64,000 nt of DNA, taken from assembly GCA_038255145.1 (NCBI GenBank), contig JBBSLP010000019.1, forward strand, positions 1-64,000, given 5' to 3'. Of the stretch, positions 58,684 through 64,000 are shown one piece after another (positions within the stretch are counted from its first letter, which is position 1; every line of letters begins with the position of its first letter). This stretch comes from WHTX01 sp038255145 (GTDB taxonomy: Bacteria > Actinomycetota > Acidimicrobiia > Acidimicrobiales > CAIXPF01). A program made the position numbers and the translations under genes. A model generated the notes under the pieces. The model worked only from the letters and a program-made list of their open reading frames with translations. It searched no databases and had not been told where the DNA came from.

Positions 58684-59498
58684 CGGCGCTGTCGGGGGCC
58701 GACTTCGAGTTCGTCCGGCGCATGGTGCGCGAGGACAGCGCCATCAGCCTCGACGACGGCAAGGACTACCTGGTCCAGGCCCGGCTGGCCCCCGTGGCCG
58801 CCCGCGAGGGCCTGGCCTCGGTGAGCGACCTGGTGGGTCGGTTGCGCACCGGCCGCCCCGGCCTGCGCGACGACGTCGTGGAGGCCATGACCACCAACGA
58901 GACGTCGTTCTTCCGCGACGTGGCCCCCTTCGACGCCCTGCGCGACCACATCCTGCCCACCCTGGCGGCCACCGAGCGCCGCCCCCTGGCCCTGTGGTCG
59001 GCCGCGGCGGCCACCGGCCAGGAGGCCTACAGCCTGGCCATGTTGGTGCGCGAGCGCCTGCCCACGGCCGTCGACCCCACCATCCTGGCCACCGACCTGT
59101 CCCGCGACGTGCTCGAGCGGGCCCGGGCCGGTCGCTACAACCAGCTCGAGGTGAACCGGGGCCTGCCCGCCCGGATGCTGGTGAAGTACTTCGAGCGCGA
59201 CGGCACGGCATGGCAGCTGAAGGAGGCCATCCGCCGGCTGGTCACGTTCCGCCAGCTCAACCTGGCCCGCCCCTGGCCGCTGCTTCCGGCCATGGACGTG
59301 GTGCTGCTGCGCAACGTGCTCATCTACTTCGACGTGCCGGCCAAGCGGACCGTGCTGGCCCAGGTGGCGCGGGTGCTGCGGCCCGGCGGCTACCTGTTCC
59401 TGGGCAGCGCGGAGACCACCTTCGGCCTCGACACCCGCTACGAGCGGCTCGAGGTCGCCGGCGCGGTGTGCTACCGCCTGGCCGAACGGGGAGCGTGA
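58680..59498 (+). CDS. cheR: Chemotaxis protein methyltransferase CheR
   Basis: A 272-residue SAM-dependent methyltransferase acting on receptor glutamates. The N-terminal helical domain (VRRMVREDSAISLDDGKDYLVQARL) is followed by the SAM-binding domain with MTTNETSFFRD, WSAAAATGQEAYSLAM, ILATDLSRDVLERARAGRYNQLEV, FRQLNLARPWP and VVLLRNVLIYFD. No C-terminal TPR extension is present. The GTG overlaps the cheB stop, and its TGA overlaps the next ATG (TGATG). Confidence 0.94.
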   Translation: MTALSGADFEFVRRMVREDSAISLDDGKDYLVQARLAPVAAREGLASVSDLVGRLRTGRPGLRDDVVEAMTTNETSFFRDVAPFDALRDHILPTLAATERRPLALWSAAAATGQEAYSLAMLVRERLPTAVDPTILATDLSRDVLERARAGRYNQLEVNRGLPARMLVKYFERDGTAWQLKEAIRRLVTFRQLNLARPWPLLPAMDVVLLRNVLIYFDVPAKRTVLAQVARVLRPGGYLFLGSAETTFGLDTRYERLEVAGAVCYRLAERGA

Positions 59499-59989
59499 TG
59501 AGCAGCACCGACAGCCACATCGAGCGCCACATCGAGGAGATCGGCGGGGCCATCTGGTCGACGCTGTGCGACCTGCCCTTCGAGCGCACCTACGGCCCCG
59601 GACCCACGGGCGACGTCGGGGCGTCCACCGTGACCAGCCTGGTCCACATCGAGGGGACCTGGCAGGGGGCGGTGCTGGTGCAACTGCCCCTGTCGCTGGC
59701 CACCACGTTGACCGGGGCCATGCTCCAGGGCGAGGAGGCGCCGGACGCCGAGGAGGTGCGGGACGCCATCGGCGAGCTGGCCAACATGATGGCCGGCAAC
59801 CTCAAGGCCCTGCTCCCCCAGCCGTCGCGCATCTCGCTTCCCGCGGTGGTGTTCGGTCGGGACTACCACCTCAGCCTGGTGGGGACGACCCCGGTGGCCC
59901 GGGTCACCTTCCGCAGCGGGGACGAGCCCGTGGTCGTGTCCCTGCTGCAGCACCCGGGCACCGCCGGTGGGCCCGAGGCGGCGGCGTGA
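59498..59989 (+). CDS. CheX-like chemotaxis phosphatase
   Basis: A 163-residue CheX/CheC-family protein. The phosphatase signature E-x2-N is in DAIGELANMMAGNLKALL, and a second conserved LPAVVFGRDYHLSL follows. CheX homodimers dephosphorylate CheY-P, the counterpart of CheZ. The N-terminal helix HIERHIEEIGGAIWSTLCDL is typical. Overlaps at both ends (TGATG with cheR, GTGA with the next gene) place it inside the operon. Identity is good at family level; the subtype CheX rather than CheC is inferred from the single signature helix. Confidence 0.82.
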   Translation: MSSTDSHIERHIEEIGGAIWSTLCDLPFERTYGPGPTGDVGASTVTSLVHIEGTWQGAVLVQLPLSLATTLTGAMLQGEEAPDAEEVRDAIGELANMMAGNLKALLPQPSRISLPAVVFGRDYHLSLVGTTPVARVTFRSGDEPVVVSLLQHPGTAGGPEAAA

Positions 59990-60921
59990 CCGCCGGCACT
60001 GCGGCCACGGTGTTGGTGGTCGACGACTCGCGCACCACCCGACGCATCCTGCGCCGGGCCCTCGTCGGCGCGGGGTACCTGGTGGTCGAGGCTGGCGACG
60101 GGGTCGAGGGGCTGGCCGCCTGTCGCTCGGAGCGGCCCGACCTGGTGCTGTTGGACATCGACATGCCGGTGATGGACGGTCTGGCCACGCTCGAGGCCAT
60201 GAAGGCCGACGACGAGCTCAGGTCGCTTCCGGTGTTGTTCCTCACCGCCCGCACCGGGGGCACCGACGTGGCCGCGGGTCTCGTGCTCGGCGCCCAGGAC
60301 TACCTGCGCAAGCCGTGCGACCCTGCCGAGCTCACGGCCCGGGTGGCCACCGCCCTGCGGCTCAAGGCCCAGGAGGACGCCCTGCGCGAGCAGGCTCGGG
60401 CTCTGACCGACCTGAGCTCCACCGATCCCCTCACCGGCCTGGGCAACCGGCGCCGGCTCGAGCACCAGACCCAGCGCCTGATCCTCCGGGCCGGGGCTCA
60501 GGCGGCGGCCGGCCTGCTCATCGTGGACGTGGACCACTTCAAGCGGGTCAACGACACCGAGGGCCATCCCCTGGGTGACCGCGTGCTGCGGGTGGTGGCC
60601 GATCGGCTCCAGGTCGCCCTCGACGAGCCCGGACCGGACGGGGATCGCTCCCTGGTGCGCTGGGGTGGCGAGGAGTTCGTGGTCCTGGCCATGGGGCTGA
60701 CCGGGGCTGCCCTGGTGGCGCTGGGCGAGCGCCTGCGCCTGGCCGTGGGCAGGACCCCCTTGACCGTCGACGTGGGCAAGCGCCTCGACATCACCGTCAG
60801 CGTGGGCTGCGGATCGGGGACGGTGGGCGGGATGGAGGCGCTGCTCTCGGCCGCCGACCAGGCCCTCTACGAGGCCAAGGCCGGCGGTCGCAACCGGGTG
60901 GTGGCCCGGGACGGCACCTGA
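59986..60921 (+). CDS. Response regulator diguanylate cyclase (REC-GGDEF)
   Basis: A 311-residue protein. The receiver domain (residues about 8-125) has Asp15-Asp16, phospho-site LLDIDMPVMDG and Lys in YLRKPCDP. A helical linker leads to a GGDEF domain (about 150-310) with DPLTGLGNRRRLE and active site GGEEF in VRWGGEEFVVL. The RxxD inhibitory site expected five residues before is absent (DGDR). Likely activated by CheA phosphorylation, PleD/WspR-like, making c-di-GMP. Last gene of the operon; the start overlaps the CheX stop. Confidence 0.92.
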   Translation: MTAGTAATVLVVDDSRTTRRILRRALVGAGYLVVEAGDGVEGLAACRSERPDLVLLDIDMPVMDGLATLEAMKADDELRSLPVLFLTARTGGTDVAAGLVLGAQDYLRKPCDPAELTARVATALRLKAQEDALREQARALTDLSSTDPLTGLGNRRRLEHQTQRLILRAGAQAAAGLLIVDVDHFKRVNDTEGHPLGDRVLRVVADRLQVALDEPGPDGDRSLVRWGGEEFVVLAMGLTGAALVALGERLRLAVGRTPLTVDVGKRLDITVSVGCGSGTVGGMEALLSAADQALYEAKAGGRNRVVARDGT

Positions 60922-60928
60922 GCTTCCC

Positions 60929-61345
<417 letters not shown>

Positions 61346-61387
61346 GGGGGTCCTCCGTCGTCGCGATCTGTGTTGTGGCAAACCATA

Positions 61388-61412
61388 TCTTGCACGATCT
61401 AATCGCGCAAGA
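61388..61412. promoter_or_regulatory. OhrR operator candidate
   Basis: An imperfect palindrome of 25 bases between ohr and ohrR. Outer arms TCTTGC/GCAAGA and inner CGAT/ATCG are symmetric about CTA, with one mismatched pair. It lies in the position where an OhrR dimer would block both divergent promoters. Confidence 0.6.
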
Positions 61413-61421
61413 GACAGCTGG

Positions 61422-61427
61422 TAGCGT
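61422..61427 (+). promoter_or_regulatory. -10 box, leaderless ohrR
   Basis: TAGCGT, 7 bases before the ATG at 61435. Confidence 0.6.
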
Positions 61428-61434
61428 GGCCGTC

Positions 61435-61896
61435 ATGGACGGTCGAATCCCCGAGCTGGAGCTGGACAACCAGCTGTGCTTCGCCCTGTACGACGCCAGC
61501 CGCGCCGTCGTGCGGGCCTACGGTCCCCTACTCGGTGAGCTCGGGCTCACCTACCCCCAGTACCTCACCATGCTGGTGCTGTGGGAGGCGAACGGACCGG
61601 TGTCCATGGGCGCCCTCGGGACCCGCCTCCACCTCGACAGCGGCACCCTCACCCCGCTGATCAAGCGACTGGGTCAGCTCGGCCTCGTCGAACGGCAGCG
61701 GGACCCCGGTGACGAGCGCCGCGTGCTCATCGCCCCGTCCGATCAGGGCCGGGCGCTGCGCGAACGCGCCGCCACCGTCCCCGCCGCCATCTCCAGCCGG
61801 TTCGGGCTCGACCTCCACGCCGCCCGGACCCTACGCGACGAGCTCAATCGCATCGTCGACGCCATGGAAGGCCGCCCTCCGTCTCCGACGGCGTGA
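61435..61896 (+). CDS. ohrR: MarR-family organic-peroxide sensor OhrR
   Basis: A 153-residue MarR-type repressor. The reactive Cys15 is in ELDNQLCFALYDASRAVVRAY, the same position and setting as in B. subtilis OhrR. The winged helix has GLTYPQYLTMLVLWEANGPV, LGTRLHLDSGTLTPLIKRLG and the wing VERQRDPGDERRVLI. The conserved tyrosines of the Cys pocket are present (Tyr20, Tyr30). Oxidation of Cys15 by organic peroxides would release it from DNA and induce ohr. The ATG follows a leaderless box. Confidence 0.93.
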   Translation: MDGRIPELELDNQLCFALYDASRAVVRAYGPLLGELGLTYPQYLTMLVLWEANGPVSMGALGTRLHLDSGTLTPLIKRLGQLGLVERQRDPGDERRVLIAPSDQGRALRERAATVPAAISSRFGLDLHAARTLRDELNRIVDAMEGRPPSPTA

Positions 61897-61910
61897 GCGG
61901 GGGCCGGAAC

Positions 61911-61945
61911 GCAAAGAGCCGGCGCCCGTGGCACCGGCTCTTTGC
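61911..61945. terminator. 12-bp bidirectional hairpin
   Basis: GCAAAGAGCCGG - 11-base loop - CCGGCTCTTTGC, perfect, with a further GCC/GGC pairing in the loop. It lies between ohrR and the tRNA on the other strand and can end both. Confidence 0.75.
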
Positions 61946-61959
61946 AGGACAACATCCGT

Positions 61960-62033
61960 CGGGCTGGGGAGATTTGAACTCCCGACCTCCTGACCCCCAG
62001 TCAGGCGCGCTAACCAAGCTGCGCCACAGCCCG
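61960..62033 (-). tRNA. tRNA-Pro(GGG)
   Basis: A 74-base tRNA on the minus strand. The acceptor stem is CGGGCTG/CAGCCCG. The anticodon stem-loop is CCTGA-CTGGGGG-TCAGG, giving anticodon GGG (proline). The T-loop reads GTTCAAATC. The 3'-CCA is not encoded. A TAGGGT box at 62045-62050 (read leftward) lies 11 bases upstream. Confidence 0.95.
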
Positions 62034-62044
62034 TGGACCAGGTC

Positions 62045-62050
62045 ACCCTA
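62045..62050 (-). promoter_or_regulatory. -10 box of tRNA-Pro
   Basis: TAGGGT read leftward, 11 bases before the first base of the tRNA. A TTGGGT lies 18 bases further upstream as a possible -35. Confidence 0.45.
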
Positions 62051-62102
62051 GTCGGGCCGAGGCCCTGGACCCAAACCGCCCCCCGACCTCCAGGTCCTCG
62101 GA

Positions 62103-62312
62103 TCAGAACCCATGGGCCGCCCACACGATGCCCTGCACCAGGCGGTAGCCCAGGTAGATGACCGTGGCCACGATCAGCACCCAGAAGTGCCAGGGGATGC
62201 TGCGCTTCTCCTTCGCGGGCTTGGCCAGCTCGGTCCCACACGACGGGCAGGCACCGTCGTCGGTCAGGCTCGTCTGGGACAGGTAGCGGCTACAGGGCTC
62301 GCACCAGGGCAC
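62103..62312 (-). CDS. Small zinc-ribbon membrane protein
   Basis: A 69-residue protein with a compact zinc ribbon at the N-terminus (Cys4, Cys7, Cys22, Cys25 in WCEPCSRYL and ACPSCGTEL), a short basic stretch KPAKEKRS and one C-terminal membrane helix (IPWHFWVLIVATVIYLGY). The ribbon would sit in the cytoplasm next to the membrane. The GTG at 62312 is chosen because it follows TACGGT by 6 bases and begins the ribbon; the open frame continues upstream to 62384. I know no function. Confidence 0.75.
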   Translation of the reverse strand: MPWCEPCSRYLSQTSLTDDGACPSCGTELAKPAKEKRSIPWHFWVLIVATVIYLGYRLVQGIVWAAHGF

Positions 62313-62318
62313 GGGGGG

Positions 62319-62324
62319 ACCGTA
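62319..62324 (-). promoter_or_regulatory. -10 box, leaderless zinc-ribbon gene
   Basis: TACGGT read leftward, 6 bases (all C) before the GTG at 62312. Confidence 0.5.
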
Positions 62325-62387
62325 GTACCGGCCCCGTGCCCGACCCCCGTCACCCCCGGTGCGGGCCGACGGGGACGGCGACACCCG

Positions 62388-63947
62388 TCATACCGGGGGC
62401 ACACCGTGGCGACGGTCGGAGAAGGACCGGTCGCGGTTGCGGCCTCGCTCCAGGCGGCGGGCCACCTCGCTGCGCAGGTCGGGGAAGTCGATCACCGCGT
62501 CCACCACCAGCTCGGATGCCAGTCGCAGCAGGTCGACGTCCTCCTCGTAGAGGCGGCGCTGCTCGGCCACGAAGGCAGCCCGCTCGTCGAGGTCCTCGAT
62601 GGCCTGGATCTTGTTGTAGTAGACGGCGTTCACCGCCGGCTCGGGACCCATCACCGCGATGTTGGCCGAGGGCAGGGCGATGGTGGCCACGGGGTCGAAG
62701 GCCGGGCCCGACATGGCGTACAGCCCGGCGCCGTAGCACTTGCGCACGATCACGCACACCTTGGCCACGGTGGCCTCGCTGATGGCGGTGATCATCTTGG
62801 CCCCGTGGCGGATGATGCCCATCCGCTCGACCTCGCTGCCCACCATGAACCCGGGCACGTCGGCCAGGAAGATCAAGGGGATGCTGAAGGCGTCGCACAG
62901 CCACACGAAGCGGGCGGCCTTGTCGGCCGAGTCGACGAACAGCACCCCACCCTTCTGCATGGGGTTGTTGGCCACGATGCCCACCGGCCGACCCTCGAGA
63001 CGGCCGAAGCCGACCACGAGCTCGGGGGCGAAGCGGGGCTTGATCTCGAAGAAGCTCTCGGCGTCGACGAGGCCGTCGATGACGGTGTGCACGTCGTAGG
63101 CCTGGGTCTCCTCCTCGGGGATGATGCCCCGCACCAGGTCGACGGCGGGGCCGGCGGGCACGTACTCGGGAGGCTCCTCCCGCCACGTGCGGGGCAGGTA
63201 GGAGAAGTAGGCCAGGGCCTGCTCGATGGCGTCCTGGTCGTCGCTGGCCAGGTTGTCACCACACCCCGACACGCTGGTGTGCATGCGGGCCCCGCCCATG
63301 TCCTCGAGCGTGGTGATCTCGCCGATGACCATCTCGGCCATGCGGGGCGAGCCCAGGTACATGGACGCGTTGCCGTCGACCATGATCACGATGTCGCAGA
63401 AGCTGGGGATGTAGGCCCCGCCGGCGGCCGAAGGACCGAACAGGCAGCAGATCTGGGGCACCCGGCCCGACAGCTTCACCTGGTTGTAGAAGATGCGCCC
63501 CGCACCGCGACGGCCGGGGAACAGCTGGACCTGGTCGGTGATGCGGGCCCCGGCCGAGTCGACCAGCCAGAAGACGGGCAGCTCGTCACGCAGGGCCATC
63601 TCGGTGAGCCGCACGATCTTCTCCACCGTGCGGGCCCCCCACGAACCGGCCTTGACGGTGGGGTCGTTGGCCATGATGGCCACGGGGCGGCCGTCGATGG
63701 TGGCCGTGCCCGTGACCACGCCGTCGGCGGGCAGGTCGGCGGCGGCGGCGTTGGCCAGCAGCCCGTCCTCGATGAAGGACCCCGGATCGACCAGCAGGTC
63801 GATGCGGTCGCGCACGAACAACTTGCCCTGCCGGGCCAGCTTCTCGCCCTCACGGGCCAGGTTGCCCTGCACGGCCCGGGCCCGGGCCACCGCGATGGCC
63901 TCGGCCGTCCCCTGCGCCAGCGTCTCGGGCTTCACCGTCTCACTCAT
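62388..63947 (-). CDS. Acyl-CoA carboxylase, carboxyltransferase (beta) subunit
   Basis: A 519-residue carboxyltransferase that moves CO2 from biotin to an acyl-CoA. The N-half crotonase-like domain has DGVVTGTATIDGRPVAI, LVDSAGARI and FGPSAAGGAYIPSFCDIVIM. The C-half has RPVGIVANNPMQKGGVL, PLIFLADVPGFMVGSEVE and the biotin-site region ATVAKVCVIVRKCYGAGLYAM. The motif wording is closest to methylcrotonoyl-CoA/propionyl-CoA carboxylase beta chains, but the acyl group cannot be fixed. ATG 63947 begins the family. The biotin-carrying alpha subunit is not within the window. Confidence 0.9.
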   Translation of the reverse strand: MSETVKPETLAQGTAEAIAVARARAVQGNLAREGEKLARQGKLFVRDRIDLLVDPGSFIEDGLLANAAAADLPADGVVTGTATIDGRPVAIMANDPTVKAGSWGARTVEKIVRLTEMALRDELPVFWLVDSAGARITDQVQLFPGRRGAGRIFYNQVKLSGRVPQICCLFGPSAAGGAYIPSFCDIVIMVDGNASMYLGSPRMAEMVIGEITTLEDMGGARMHTSVSGCGDNLASDDQDAIEQALAYFSYLPRTWREEPPEYVPAGPAVDLVRGIIPEEETQAYDVHTVIDGLVDAESFFEIKPRFAPELVVGFGRLEGRPVGIVANNPMQKGGVLFVDSADKAARFVWLCDAFSIPLIFLADVPGFMVGSEVERMGIIRHGAKMITAISEATVAKVCVIVRKCYGAGLYAMSGPAFDPVATIALPSANIAVMGPEPAVNAVYYNKIQAIEDLDERAAFVAEQRRLYEEDVDLLRLASELVVDAVIDFPDLRSEVARRLERGRNRDRSFSDRRHGVPPV

Positions 63948-64000
63948 CGAAGGCCACTCATCTCGACCGTCCCCATGCCTGTCCCCCGTCGGTGTGCGGT
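63948..64000. other. Right edge of window
   Basis: No feature is visible in the last 53 bases, which lie upstream of the carboxyltransferase gene. Confidence 0.5.

Overview
The window is very GC-rich (third codon positions almost all G or C) and reads as a chromosome segment of a free-living actinobacterium. An origin in class Acidimicrobiia is the best fit. The gene block gcvH - FHA protein - MerR (ftsR-like) - DUF151 - MerR at 31424-34768 has the order of mycobacterial Rv1826-Rv1830. There are several F420/flavin-type oxidoreductases (three LLM proteins and one PPOX protein), and fatty-acyl-CoA genes are scattered throughout. No mycolate-specific genes, phage, transposase or CRISPR array is visible, and the placement is inference. 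A striking shared property is that about 22 genes start 6-9 bases after a TAnnnT box, the pattern expected of leaderless actinobacterial transcripts. I used this box to choose starts.

Layout. 1-5257: crotonase start (partial), large membrane protein, PPOX flavoprotein overlapping cytidine deaminase, SMP-30 lactonase, MBL hydrolase. 5283-5960: a decayed FAD monooxygenase. 5978-10430: acyl-CoA dehydrogenase, lipoprotein, LLM oxidoreductase, dapD. 10481-17823: DedA, a doubtful small gene, then a hemolysin/CorC-TerC-Usp overlap operon and an acyl-CoA ligase - carboxymuconolactone-decarboxylase-like - coaE overlap operon. 17842-24941: alpha/beta-hydrolase-like protein without a serine nucleophile, LLM plus nucleoside hydrolase, second SMP-30, M20 peptidase, isochorismatase-like hydrolase with a minisatellite N-terminus, and two MaoC/HadA-type dehydratase subunits. 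25093-31374: secreted L,D-transpeptidase with three repeats, chorismate synthase of the E. coli type, acidic zinc-ribbon protein, malonyl-CoA decarboxylase behind a possible cysteine-rich leaderless uORF, and a diguanylate cyclase.

31424-40832: the garA/ftsR-like block, a nucleotidyltransferase fused to a phosphomannomutase-like domain whose catalytic motifs have decayed, a CDP-alcohol phosphatidyltransferase, a HIT protein, a DUF2079 membrane protein and a SRAP protein. 41065-49833: LLM, MgtC-like, histidine phosphatase, prepilin-like protein, then a head-to-head junction of two truncated genes (GH18 chitinase fragment and GT2 glycosyltransferase pseudogene, the latter also frameshifted), aquaporin, dus and maf. 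49946-52489: nitroreductase fused to a possible SRPBCC-like domain, and zwf.

52713-60921 is one tightly overlapping chemotaxis operon: MCP, CheA with two CheW domains, CheW, CheY, CheB, CheR, CheX and a response-regulator diguanylate cyclase. It is preceded by a sequence close to a flagellar sigma-28 promoter, which implies a motile organism with coupling to c-di-GMP. 60929-64000: Ohr with divergent OhrR and a palindromic operator between them, tRNA-Pro(GGG), a small zinc-ribbon membrane protein, and an acyl-CoA carboxylase beta subunit.
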